Below are positions 16,596-24,998 of a stretch of 49,339 nucleotides of DNA, in pieces. The stretch covers positions 1 through 49,339 of the forward strand of contig NZ_BCQP01000079.1 in NCBI RefSeq assembly GCF_001552135.1, read 5' to 3'. Within the stretch, counting starts at the first letter, position 1; each line of letters opens with the position of its first letter. The notes beneath the pieces are model-generated. The model did no database searches. It was not told the DNA's origin and saw only the letters and a program-made list of their open reading frames with translations. The translations under genes and the position numbers were made by a program. Source of the stretch: Actinomadura chibensis NBRC 106107. GTDB lineage: Bacteria; Actinomycetota; Actinomycetes; Streptosporangiales; Streptosporangiaceae.

Positions 16596-18839
16596 ATGAC
16601 TTCGCGGGGGCGCAGGATCGCCATGTTCCTAGGCGTCCTCGGCGCGGTCCTCGCCGGATTCGTGTGGCCCGCCGGCGCCCAGGCGGCTCCCGCCCAGGCG
16701 GCTCCCGTGCGGAACGCGGTCGGCGGGCAGGTCGTGATCATCGGGGTCCCCGGGCTGATGTGGAGCGACATCGACCGGGAGAAGACGCCCGCGCTGTGGG
16801 GGCTGGCGGGCGCGGGCTCCACCGCCGGGCTGAGCGTCCGGACGACCCGCGTGAACACCTGCCCAACCGACGGCTGGCTGACGCTGTCGGCGGGGCAGCG
16901 GTCCCGGCTGCCGCACGGCGACTGCGCGCTCCCGGCCGCCCCGATCCTGCCCGGCCAGCGGTCCCCGGCCGTCCCGCCGGAGGGCGGCGCCGTCGCGGCG
17001 GGCTGGCCCGCCATCAAGGCCGACAACGCGGGCACCAACTACCACGCGCGGATCGGGCTGCTCGGCGACGCCGTCCACGCGGCGGGCGGCTGCACCACGG
17101 CGGTCGGGCCCGGCGCGGTGTTCGGGGTCGGCAACGGCAGCGGCCAGGTCGACCACTACCTCGCCTCGCCCGACAAGGCCGCCCCCGCCGACTGGGCGCG
17201 CTGCGCGCTCACCGCCGTCGACGTGGACGACCTCTTCCGCGCCTACATCGACGCCGGCGTCGACCCGAAGGGCGAGCAGGTCCCGCTGTCGGAGCACAAG
17301 CGCGCCGCCGCCGCGACCGCCGCCGACCGCCGGGTCGGGCAGGTGCTGGGCGGCCTCCCCGCCGGGACGACCGTCCTCGTCGCGGGCCTCTCCGACATCG
17401 GCGTCGACCCGCACCTGCGCGTCGCCGTCGCGAAGGGCGCCGGGTACGGGCCCGGCTACATGCGCTCCAGCGCCACCCGGCAGGACGGCCTCGTCACCCT
17501 CACCGACCTGACCGCGACGACGCTGAAACTGCTCGGCGTCCGGCAGCCCAAGCAGGCCGTCGGGTCGGCCTGGCGCGACCAGCCGTCCAAGGACTCGACG
17601 CAAGACCGGGTGGAGTCCCTCGAAGACCAGGACGTGGCGGCGCAGGCGATCCGCAGCGTCCAGACGTCGTTCTACTGGGTGCTGTTCGCGACGCAGCTCG
17701 TCCTCTACGGGATCGCGGCGCTGGTGCTGCGCAGGCTCGGCGGCGACCGCCGGTCCCGGGCCCGGATCCTCGGCGGCACCCGCGTGATCGCGCTGCTCGG
17801 CGGCGCGGTGCCGGGCGCGTCGTTCCTCGCCGGGCTGATGCCGTGGTGGCGGGCCGAGCACGCGACGCCCGTGCTGATCTGCACCGTCCTCGGGTTCAGC
17901 GGGCTGCTGACCGGGGTGGCGCTCGCCGGTCCGTGGCGGCGCTCGGCGTTCGCGCCCGGCCTGGTGATCACCGGGGTGACCGCGCTCGTCCTCGCGCTGG
18001 ACGTGATGACCGGCTCGCGCCTCCAGCTCAACACGCTGATGGGCTACACGGCGCTCGTCGCCGGACGCTTCTACGGCTTCGGCAACCAGGCGTTCTCGCT
18101 GTTCGCCGTCGCGGCGATCCTCACCGCGGCGTGGCTGACGGAGTTCCCGCTGCGCGCCGGGCGCCGCACGGTCGCGGTCGGCATCATCGCGGCGATCGGC
18201 GCGTTCGCGGTCGCGATCGACGGGCTGCCCGCGTGGGGCAGCGACTTCGGCGGCGTCCTCGCGATGGTCCCGGCGTTCGCGATGCTCGGCCTGATGGTGA
18301 CCGGACGCCGCGTCTCCCCGCTCAAGCTCGGCCTGTTCTGCCTGGCGGGCGCGGCGCTGGTGCTGGTGATCTCCTACGTGAACTCGCGCAGCGCGAACCC
18401 GACGCACCTCGGCCGCTTCTGGCAGGACCTCATGGACGGCGACGCCTGGGGCGTCATCGTCCGCAAGTTCAACGCCATGCTGAACAGCCTCGGGTACTGG
18501 CCGTTCACGCTGCCGCTCGCCGCCGCGATCGGGTTCCTGTTCTTCGTCCTCGCGCGGCCGAACCGGTGGCGGGTGTCGCTGCTCCAGCGCGCCTACGAGC
18601 ACTGCGTGACGATGCGTCCGGCGCTGCTGTGCGCGCTGACGGTCGGCGTCATCGGGATGCTGGTGAACGACTCCGGCGTCGTGATCCTGTCGGTGGCGTT
18701 CAGCCTGGCGACCCCGCTGATGCTCGCCGCGGGCGTCCGGGCGCTGGAGATCGACCTGAGGAACGAAGACTCTGGACCACCAGCGCCGTCACGATCGCCA
18801 CGAGCGTCCACGGGATCACCGTCGGCCGAACGACGGTGA
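16596..18839 (+). CDS. Large envelope protein: phosphatase-like ectodomain plus about 11 TM helices
   Basis: The 747-residue protein has a signal-like segment (about 8-31), an extracytoplasmic domain to about residue 350 that resembles the alkaline-phosphatase/sulfatase fold (GQVVIIGVPGLMWSDI, TPALWGLAGAG, SDIGVDPHLRVAV), then about 11 membrane helices. Metal ligands of active members are not evident, so catalysis is doubtful. The family is a conserved actinobacterial hypothetical beside mannosyltransferases; a role in glycan assembly is inference. ATG 16596 is set by the TAGCCT hexamer; longer upstream reading lies antisense to GT87. The last 47 codons overlap the convergent gene. Confidence 0.8.
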   Translation: MTSRGRRIAMFLGVLGAVLAGFVWPAGAQAAPAQAAPVRNAVGGQVVIIGVPGLMWSDIDREKTPALWGLAGAGSTAGLSVRTTRVNTCPTDGWLTLSAGQRSRLPHGDCALPAAPILPGQRSPAVPPEGGAVAAGWPAIKADNAGTNYHARIGLLGDAVHAAGGCTTAVGPGAVFGVGNGSGQVDHYLASPDKAAPADWARCALTAVDVDDLFRAYIDAGVDPKGEQVPLSEHKRAAAATAADRRVGQVLGGLPAGTTVLVAGLSDIGVDPHLRVAVAKGAGYGPGYMRSSATRQDGLVTLTDLTATTLKLLGVRQPKQAVGSAWRDQPSKDSTQDRVESLEDQDVAAQAIRSVQTSFYWVLFATQLVLYGIAALVLRRLGGDRRSRARILGGTRVIALLGGAVPGASFLAGLMPWWRAEHATPVLICTVLGFSGLLTGVALAGPWRRSAFAPGLVITGVTALVLALDVMTGSRLQLNTLMGYTALVAGRFYGFGNQAFSLFAVAAILTAAWLTEFPLRAGRRTVAVGIIAAIGAFAVAIDGLPAWGSDFGGVLAMVPAFAMLGLMVTGRRVSPLKLGLFCLAGAALVLVISYVNSRSANPTHLGRFWQDLMDGDAWGVIVRKFNAMLNSLGYWPFTLPLAAAIGFLFFVLARPNRWRVSLLQRAYEHCVTMRPALLCALTVGVIGMLVNDSGVVILSVAFSLATPLMLAAGVRALEIDLRNEDSGPPAPSRSPRASTGSPSAERR

Positions 18840-20229
18840 ACAGCCAGGACAGGTCGTCCGGCAGGCCGATGCGGGCGGGCGCGCGCGCGGGCAGGTAGGC
18901 GAGGCTGAGCGCGGCGGTGTGCGCGAGCAGGATCCAGTCGACGCCGGTCAGCGGCAGCAGCGCCAGCAGCGCCCAGCCGAACCCGTCGTACCAGGGCAGC
19001 GCGTAGGGGGCGGCGAGCAGCCAGGCGAGGACGAGCGCGACCGTGACCCGGCGGCTCGCCGCGTCCGGGGCCTCGGGGTCGTCCTTCGGCAGGGCGCGGA
19101 CGAGCAGCGCGAACAGCGCGATCCCGGCGAGCAGCGCGCCCGTCTTGATCACGTTGCGCTGGGAGCCGCGGCCGAGGCCCTCGTCGATCAGGTGCCAGGG
19201 CGTCGCGAACGACACCATGTCGCTCGCCTCCCGGACCCGGTCGAGCGCGTGCGGCCCGGCGAGCAGGTAGGACAGCGCGGCGACCGCCCCGGCGCCGGCG
19301 CCGAGCGCGGCCAGCGCGGCGAGCGGCCTTGCCCCGTGTTTCCACGCCCCGCGCTTCCAGGAGCCGCGCTCCCGCCATGTGTCGCGCAGCAGCGCCCAGG
19401 CGGGCCCGCCCGCGACGAGCACGGCGGGCAGCTTGACCGCGGTGCCGACCCCGGCGAGGACCCCGGCGGCGAGCGCCCGCGCCCAGCCGGGACGCGTCCG
19501 GCTCCCGAACACGGCGAGCGCGGCGACCACCGGCGCGATCGCGAGGACGTCGTTGTGCGCCCCCGAGATCAACTGGAACAGGACGAGGGGGTTGCACGTC
19601 CACAGCAGGGCCGTCCGCAGCCGCCGCTCCTCGCTCCGCGCCGTCCGGTAGAGGATCAGCGCCGTCACCGCGAACGCGAGCGTGTTCACCACCGACAGGA
19701 CGAACACCGTCAGCCGCACCGACCCGTTGCCGATCCACGCCGCCACCGCCTGCTCGCCGGTGGCGATCGGCCCGTAGACCGACGGGGTCGTCCGCCATTC
19801 CTCGGGCGCCCCGGCGACCGGGTCCCGCGGCAGGTCGACGGCGCGGGTGGCGTACGGGTCGTGCCCGGTCGCCGCCATCCGCCCGTAGGACGCGTAGTTC
19901 AGGTGGTCGGTCGACCCGACCGGCGGCATCGCCATGAACGCGACGGCCGCGAGCAGCCCGGCCACGACGACCGGCAGCGCCCGCACCCGCCAGCCCCGCC
20001 GGACGGCGGCGAAGCACAGCGCGAGACCGGCCGTGCTCGCCACCACGCCCACCACGACGAGCCCGATCACGACGTACGGCGACGGGTGGACGCTCAGCGC
20101 GTACGGCGGCTCCGCGCGGGAGCCGTCCAGCTCGGGCTGGAACACCGACGGGCCGAGCAGCGCGGTGCCGAGGAAGCACAGGAGCCCGACCGCGATCCCG
20201 CAGAGCCCGCCCGAGCCGAGTCGGGTCAC
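18700..20229 (-). CDS. MptB-like alpha-1,6-mannosyltransferase (GT-C)
   Basis: The 509-residue membrane protein has 12-13 hydrophobic segments and the family-typical loop STDHLNYASYGRMAATGHDPY region near residue 105, with YGPIATGEQ and LISGAHNDVLAI further on. These match polyprenol-phosphomannose-dependent MptA/MptB enzymes, which extend alpha-1,6 mannan chains. Its GTG overlaps the stop of the upstream GT2 gene by 4 bp (GTGA), so the two are coupled. The C-terminal 46 codons overlap the convergent 747-aa gene. Confidence 0.85.
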   Translation of the reverse strand: MTRLGSGGLCGIAVGLLCFLGTALLGPSVFQPELDGSRAEPPYALSVHPSPYVVIGLVVVGVVASTAGLALCFAAVRRGWRVRALPVVVAGLLAAVAFMAMPPVGSTDHLNYASYGRMAATGHDPYATRAVDLPRDPVAGAPEEWRTTPSVYGPIATGEQAVAAWIGNGSVRLTVFVLSVVNTLAFAVTALILYRTARSEERRLRTALLWTCNPLVLFQLISGAHNDVLAIAPVVAALAVFGSRTRPGWARALAAGVLAGVGTAVKLPAVLVAGGPAWALLRDTWRERGSWKRGAWKHGARPLAALAALGAGAGAVAALSYLLAGPHALDRVREASDMVSFATPWHLIDEGLGRGSQRNVIKTGALLAGIALFALLVRALPKDDPEAPDAASRRVTVALVLAWLLAAPYALPWYDGFGWALLALLPLTGVDWILLAHTAALSLAYLPARAPARIGLPDDLSWLFTVVRPTVIPWTLVAIVTALVVQSLRSSGRSPAPGRPRRASAGSPG

Positions 20230-20975
20230 CGGCGACCGCGCAGGCCGTCCAGCCGCCGGGTCGCCGCCCGCACCAGCGGGGTCACGGCGGGCTCGCGGAC
20301 GGCGAGCGCTCTCGCGACGTCCCGGAACTGGCGGGCGCGGTGCAGTTGGGAGCGCCAGTCGGTGCCGGTGGCGCGGTGCGCGAGCGGCACCTCCACCTCG
20401 GTCACCCGGAAGCCGTGCCGGAGCAGGTCGATGGTCAGCGCGGTCTCGACGCCGAACCCGGCGGCGAGCGGGAGCGCGGCGTCGAACGCGGCGCGGGTCA
20501 GACAGCGCTGCCCGTTCAGCGGGGCGGTCGCCGCCCAGCCGGTGGCGCGGCGGATGCCGTCCCGGGACAGCCGCACGACGAACCCGTGCCCGCCGAGCTT
20601 CACCGTCGTCGTGAACACCGCGATCGTCATGTCGGCCTCGCCCGCCCGGACGGGCGCGACGAGCGGCGCGGCCTCGCGCGCGGTGTCGGCGAGGTCGGCG
20701 TCCAGGAACAGCAGGTGGCGGGGCTGGTCGCGGCCCTCGTCCAGGAGCCGGACGGCCTCGGCGCCGCTCTCCATCGCGGCGCCCTTGCCGCGGTTGCGCG
20801 AGTGCCGGACGACCCGGGCCCCGGCGTCCCGGGCGACGCGCCCGGTGCCGTCGGACGAGCCGTCGTCGACCACCACGACGAGGTCGGCGCCGGGAAGCTC
20901 GTGTGCGGCCTTGACGGTGGCCGCGATGCGGTCGGCCTCGTCCTTGGCGGGGATGATCACCGCTACGTCCTGCAT
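20226..20975 (-). CDS. GT2 family glycosyltransferase
   Basis: The 249-residue cytosolic GT-A enzyme starts MQDVAVIIPAKDEADRI, has VVVVDDGSSDGT (nucleotide binding) and the DxD metal motif in LFLDADLAD. No membrane segment is seen. Size and motifs recall glucosyl-3-phosphoglycerate synthase or polyprenyl-phosphate sugar transferases; pairing with an MptB-like enzyme that uses polyprenyl-phosphomannose makes the latter attractive, but substrate is not proven. The ATG lies 7 nt after TACGAT (20983-20988), leaderless layout. Confidence 0.85.
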   Translation of the reverse strand: MQDVAVIIPAKDEADRIAATVKAAHELPGADLVVVVDDGSSDGTGRVARDAGARVVRHSRNRGKGAAMESGAEAVRLLDEGRDQPRHLLFLDADLADTAREAAPLVAPVRAGEADMTIAVFTTTVKLGGHGFVVRLSRDGIRRATGWAATAPLNGQRCLTRAAFDAALPLAAGFGVETALTIDLLRHGFRVTEVEVPLAHRATGTDWRSQLHRARQFRDVARALAVREPAVTPLVRAATRRLDGLRGRR

Positions 20976-21082
20976 ATCGGCGATCGTAGTCGGCGGCGGA
21001 CGCCGAACGGGGCGAGCGGACGGGAACGGTCTCAGCCGTTACCGCCGCGTCAGCCGGGCGACAGCCGGGCGACGGGTGGAGT

Positions 21083-21418
21083 TCAGCCGGCGTCCAGGGC
21101 GGGCGCGGCGTCGGTCACGGTGAACACGGTGTCGAGCCCGGTGACCTGGAGGATGCGCTTCACCGCGGGGCGCGGGGCGGCGAGGTCGAGCGCGCCGCCC
21201 TGCTCCTTGAGCCGCTTCATGGCCGCGAGCAGGACGTTCATGCCGGTCGAATCGCAGAACTCGACGCCGCTGAGATCGACCGTGATCCGGTCGACCTGGT
21301 CGCGCAGCAGGCCCGCGAGGGCGGCCTGCAGCCTCGGCGCGGTGTAGAGGTCGAGCTCACCGGTCGCCGTGACGACGGCGTGACCCTCCTGAGACGCGGT
21401 CGAAACGTTTAGCTCCAC
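21083..21418 (-). CDS. STAS-domain anti-sigma factor antagonist
   Basis: The 111-residue protein is a BldG/SpoIIAA/RsbV-like STAS domain: LDLYTAPRLQAAL and VDLSGVEFCDSTGMNVLL, where the Ser of DSTG is the expected phosphorylation site. Unphosphorylated antagonists bind RsbW-like kinases and free a sigma factor. No partner kinase is adjacent; an RsbW-like protein lies 10 kb away at 31699-32379. GTG 21418 is supported by TAGTGT 7 nt upstream (21426-21431). Confidence 0.9.
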   Translation of the reverse strand: MELNVSTASQEGHAVVTATGELDLYTAPRLQAALAGLLRDQVDRITVDLSGVEFCDSTGMNVLLAAMKRLKEQGGALDLAAPRPAVKRILQVTGLDTVFTVTDAAPALDAG

Positions 21419-21640
21419 GTCCGGCACACTATCTCGGGAACGGCCCGCGGGCCAGACAGTTCGCCAAGTCCCCTGCGGGACGGGCGTGTCGCCGTGCGGG
21501 TGGTCCCGTACGCTTTGTGAACTACGCACCGTGATGCCATTGTTCCGCGCCGGTCGGCGTCTTCGCCGCTCCTCCGTCTCCGGTTCGGCGATATCCCGGT
21601 TCCCGTCCCGCGAGACCGCCGATTAGGGGAGGCTGGACAC

Positions 21641-22018
21641 GTGCAACACCGGCATGGGCAAGAGGCCGATCCCAGAGAGACCCGGCTCCGCGAGCGCCTT
21701 GAGACGATCCGGTCACGGTCGGCGAAGTCGAGCCCGTGGCGCTCGTCCACCCAGTACCTGAGCCGCCTGGTGAACCAGAACGGCTTCGTCCCGGTCAAGA
21801 CGCGCCTGTCCCGGGAGGACATCGCCTTCCTCGCGGGCGCGCGCGAGGACGTCCTCGCCTTCGCCGAGCTCGGCGTCCGCCTGCTCGACCTGCACCGGCC
21901 GCAGGAGGCGGGCGGCATCAGCAGCGACCCCGACAACCCGATCCGCCGCTGCCGCGCCTGCATGTCCCGCTGGCCCTGCCCGACCTTCCGCACCATGGCG
22001 GAGACCCTCGACCCCTAG
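21641..22018 (+). CDS. Conserved hypothetical protein with C-x2-C-x5-C motif
   Basis: The 125-residue protein is charged and helical at the N-terminus and ends in RRCRACMSRWPC (Cys104, Cys107, Cys113). The cysteine cluster could bind a metal or act in redox sensing. I know similar actinobacterial hypotheticals but no function. GTG 21641 has GGGGAGG about 8 nt upstream. It is divergent from the STAS gene, and its TAG stop overlaps the histidine-kinase stop in a shared CTAG. Confidence 0.75.
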   Translation: MQHRHGQEADPRETRLRERLETIRSRSAKSSPWRSSTQYLSRLVNQNGFVPVKTRLSREDIAFLAGAREDVLAFAELGVRLLDLHRPQEAGGISSDPDNPIRRCRACMSRWPCPTFRTMAETLDP

Positions 22019-23130
22019 ACCATCAGGGGGAGGGTGATCTCGAAGCGGCAGCCGGGGCCGTCGTTGGCGACGCCGATGCGCCCGGCGTGGGCCTCGACGA
22101 TGCCGCGGGCGATCGCGAGGCCGAGCCCGGCGCCGCCGCCGGGGGTGCGGGCCGCCTCGCCCCGGAACGCGACGTCGAACACGCGCGGCAGGTCGTCCTC
22201 GGGGATGCCGCCGCAGGCGTCCGCGACCGTCACCCGCGCCTCCCCGCCGCGGACCTCGCCGATGACCTCGACGGCGCCATCGCTCGGCGTGTGCCTGATC
22301 GCGTTGACGACGAGGTTGCGCAGGGCGCGGCCGAGCTCGCCGGAGTCGACCTGGACGGGCAGCCCCTCCCGGACGTCGCCGCGCAGCCGGACGCCCTTCG
22401 CCCGCGCCAGCGCCTCCGCGCCCGCCACCGCCTCCGCGACGAGGTCGGCGAGGCCGACCCGGCGGCGCGACAGCCGCAGCGCCCCGGCGTGGATGCGGGA
22501 CAGCTCGAACAGGTCGTCCACCATCTCGGTCAGCCGCTCCGCCTCGACGCGGATGCGGCCGTGGTACCGCCGGACGGTGTCCGCGTCGGAGACGACCTCG
22601 TCCTCCAGCGCCTCGGCCATGGCGCGCAGGCCCGCGAGCGGGGTGCGCAGGTCGTGGCTCACCCAGGCGACGAGCTCCCGGCGGCTCGCCTCCAGCGCCT
22701 GCTCGCGCTCGTGGGCGGCGGCGAGGCGCGCGTAGGCGGCCGTCAGCTCGCGCGACAGCTCGGCCAGCTCGGCGGGCAGCCGCGCGGCCGGCGGACGGAA
22801 CCGGTCCGCGCGGACGGCCTCCACCAGCGTCCGGTTCGCGGCGACGAGCCGCCGTCCGAGCAGCACCGACACCGCCATCGCGACCAGCCCGGCGGAGGTC
22901 ACCACGGCCAGCACCACCGACCGGTCGTGATCGTTCAGCAGCATCAGGAACGAGATCACGAGGATGCCGGAGATCGTCGCGAGCACGGTCGCCGCGCCCA
23001 CCACGATCAGCTGGGTGGCGACCGACCGTCCGCGCAGCCCGTACAGGACGGCGAGCGCGACGGCCGCGACGGCCAGCGCGGCGAGGGCCGCGCAGACGAC
23101 GACGTAGAGGAGGTCATCGAAGGGGATCAT
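22015..23130 (-). CDS. Two-component sensor histidine kinase
   Basis: The 371-residue kinase has three membrane helices in the first 92 residues with almost no extracellular loop, a HAMP-like linker, the H-box VAWVSHDLRTPLAG (His159), N-box LRNLVVNAIRHTP and G2 box GGGAGLGLAIA. The G1 box reads VADACGGI with Cys where Gly is usual. It likely senses a membrane or intracellular cue. Its ATG overlaps the response regulator's stop (ATGA), so the pair is translationally coupled. Confidence 0.92.
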   Translation of the reverse strand: MIPFDDLLYVVVCAALAALAVAAVALAVLYGLRGRSVATQLIVVGAATVLATISGILVISFLMLLNDHDRSVVLAVVTSAGLVAMAVSVLLGRRLVAANRTLVEAVRADRFRPPAARLPAELAELSRELTAAYARLAAAHEREQALEASRRELVAWVSHDLRTPLAGLRAMAEALEDEVVSDADTVRRYHGRIRVEAERLTEMVDDLFELSRIHAGALRLSRRRVGLADLVAEAVAGAEALARAKGVRLRGDVREGLPVQVDSGELGRALRNLVVNAIRHTPSDGAVEVIGEVRGGEARVTVADACGGIPEDDLPRVFDVAFRGEAARTPGGGAGLGLAIARGIVEAHAGRIGVANDGPGCRFEITLPLMV

Positions 23131-23891
23131 GCGCCGTCCTCCGCCGCACTCGCGGGTTCGGGCTCCGCGGGCTCGTAGCGGTAGCCGACGCCCCAGACGG
23201 TGACGATCCGGCGCGGCGCGGCCGGGTCGTCCTCGATCTTCTCGCGCAGCCGGCGGACGTGCACGGTGACCGTGGAGGCGTCGCCGAACGTCCACTCCCA
23301 GACGCGTTCGAGCAGCTCCTCACGGCTGAACGCGCGGCGCGGGCGGCGCAGCAGGAACGCCAGCAGGTCGAATTCGCGGGACGTGAGCGCGAGCCGCCCG
23401 CCGCGCAGCCGCGCCTCGTGCGCGCCGACGTCCACGACGAGGTCGCCGTCGCGGAGCGGGGGCTCGGGCGGGGCGGCCGGCGCGGCGGCGCGGCGCGGCT
23501 CCCGGTAGGCGCCGCGCGCCCGGCGGAGCACCGACCGGACGCGCAGCGCCAGCTCGCGCGGGCTGAACGGCTTCGTGACGTAGTCGTCGGCGCCGGTCTC
23601 CAGTCCGACGAGCCGGTCGGTCTCCGCGCCGAGCGCCGTCAGCATCACGATCGGGACGGCCGAGGTCTCGCGGAGCCGGCGGCACACCTCAAGGCCGTCC
23701 ATGCCGGGCAGCATCAGGTCCAGGACGACGAGGTCGGGCCGCTCGGCGCGGGCCCTGCGCAGGGCGGACGGGCCGTCCGCGACGCAGGTCACCTGGTGCC
23801 CGTCGCGGGCCAGGTAGCGGGCGACGACGTCGGCCACGGTCGGGTCGTCGTCCACGACGAGGACGCGTCCGGCATGGCTCACGGAGTTCAC
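23127..23891 (-). CDS. OmpR/PhoB-family response regulator
   Basis: The protein has a receiver domain (RVLVVDDDPTVADVV; phospho-acceptor Asp in DLVVLDLMLPGMDGL; TALGAE; VTKPFSPREL) and a C-terminal winged-helix DNA-binding domain (LTSREFDLLAFLLRRP, DASTVTVHVRRLREKIE), joined by an Ala/Pro linker. I place the start at GTG 23891 because TAGCGT (23898-23903) lies exactly 6 nt upstream; GTG 23897, two codons earlier, touches that hexamer. It is the cognate partner of the downstream kinase. Confidence 0.93.
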   Translation of the reverse strand: MNSVSHAGRVLVVDDDPTVADVVARYLARDGHQVTCVADGPSALRRARAERPDLVVLDLMLPGMDGLEVCRRLRETSAVPIVMLTALGAETDRLVGLETGADDYVTKPFSPRELALRVRSVLRRARGAYREPRRAAAPAAPPEPPLRDGDLVVDVGAHEARLRGGRLALTSREFDLLAFLLRRPRRAFSREELLERVWEWTFGDASTVTVHVRRLREKIEDDPAAPRRIVTVWGVGYRYEPAEPEPASAAEDGA

Positions 23892-24006
23892 GTCCACACG
23901 CTACGGCCGGGCGGGCGACTTCCATCAGCCCGTCATGACCCTGTAAGAAACCGCCCTGTAGGGAACCGCTCTCGCGGGGCGGGGCGATCATCGCTTTAAT
24001 GTCCCG

Positions 24007-24678
24007 ATGGCTCCTCCCCCTCCCGCGGCGGCCCGTCCCGCGGCCGCCCGTCCCGCGACCTCGGCGTTCGGGGTGATCGCCCTCATCCTGGTCGGCGGCG
24101 CGGCCGCCACCGTCATCGGCGCGATCATGACGTACGTCCGCCTCTACGAGTCCCCCACGCTGCTCGGGATGCGGCAGTCCACCGCCTACTTCGCGCTGCT
24201 GTGCGCCCTGGTCGGGCTCGTCACGGCCGCGGGGATCATGCTGACCCGGCCGCGCGGGCCGGTCGCGGCGATCGTCGCCGTGGTCGCCGGGTACGTCGCG
24301 CTGTACGTCGGCCTCAGGATCGGCATCCTCGGGTACGCGTTCGGGCACGGGTCGGTGCCGTTCGAGTTCGTCACCCGGCTGATGAAGCCGCGGTTCGAGG
24401 CGTGGCACCTGCTGGCGCCGGTCGCGGCAGGGGCGGTCGCCGGGCTCCGGACGCTGATGGTCGCGGGAAGCACCGCGCCGCGCCCGCCCGCCGGGCAGCC
24501 CTTCGCCGGACAGCCCTACGGGCAGCAGCCGTTTAACCAGCAGCCGTTCGGCCAGCCTTTTGGCCAGCAGCCGTTCGGGCAGCCCGGGCCCTACCAGGCG
24601 CCTCCCGCCCCGGGGGCGGGTCAGGGTCCGCATCCGGGGCCGCCTCAGGGTGGGCCTCGGCCGAACGGCGGGTTCTGA
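24007..24678 (+). CDS. Four-TM membrane protein with Gln/Pro/Phe-rich tail
   Basis: The 223-residue protein has an Ala/Pro-rich cytoplasmic start, four membrane helices (about 20-42, 60-80, 83-103, 135-155) and a disordered tail with repeated QQPFGQPF units. Family unknown to me. TTTAAT (23995-24000) sits 6 nt before the ATG with no ribosome binding site, so the mRNA is probably leaderless. A second small membrane-protein gene follows 62 bp downstream. Confidence 0.75.
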   Translation: MAPPPPAAARPAAARPATSAFGVIALILVGGAAATVIGAIMTYVRLYESPTLLGMRQSTAYFALLCALVGLVTAAGIMLTRPRGPVAAIVAVVAGYVALYVGLRIGILGYAFGHGSVPFEFVTRLMKPRFEAWHLLAPVAAGAVAGLRTLMVAGSTAPRPPAGQPFAGQPYGQQPFNQQPFGQPFGQQPFGQPGPYQAPPAPGAGQGPHPGPPQGGPRPNGGF

Positions 24679-24740
24679 CCGGGGTCAGGCTCGTCCCACA
24701 GGCTGATGACCTTCCCCGGACGAGCGCATAGGTTGTACGC

Positions 24741-24911
24741 ATGGGTAAGACAATCCTGACCGTTCTCGGCGTCATCCTCGCGATCTGGCTCGTGATGGCC
24801 GTCATCGGCTCGATCCTGTCGATGCTGAAGTTCTTCTTCTTCATCGGCCTCGTCGCCGTCGTGGTGGTGCTCGCCGTGACCGCGGTCTCCAAGATGTCCA
24901 AAAGCCACTAG
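24741..24911 (+). CDS. Small hydrophobic membrane protein, 56 aa
   Basis: An ATG at 24741 opens a 56-codon frame starting MGKTILTVLGVILAIWLV and ending SKMSKSH. It contains two hydrophobic stretches (about 4-28 and 31-50) separated by a Lys. TAGGTT (24729-24734) lies exactly 6 nt before the ATG, the leaderless pattern, and codon third positions are strongly GC. These support a real small gene, with function unknown. Confidence 0.7.
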   Translation: MGKTILTVLGVILAIWLVMAVIGSILSMLKFFFFIGLVAVVVVLAVTAVSKMSKSH

Positions 24912-24998
24912 CCAAGGGGCCGCATCCCCTTGCCGGGCCCTCGCCGGTGACCGGATGATGCCTGGACAACCAGGCGGTCATCGGCGAAGGGACCTACC

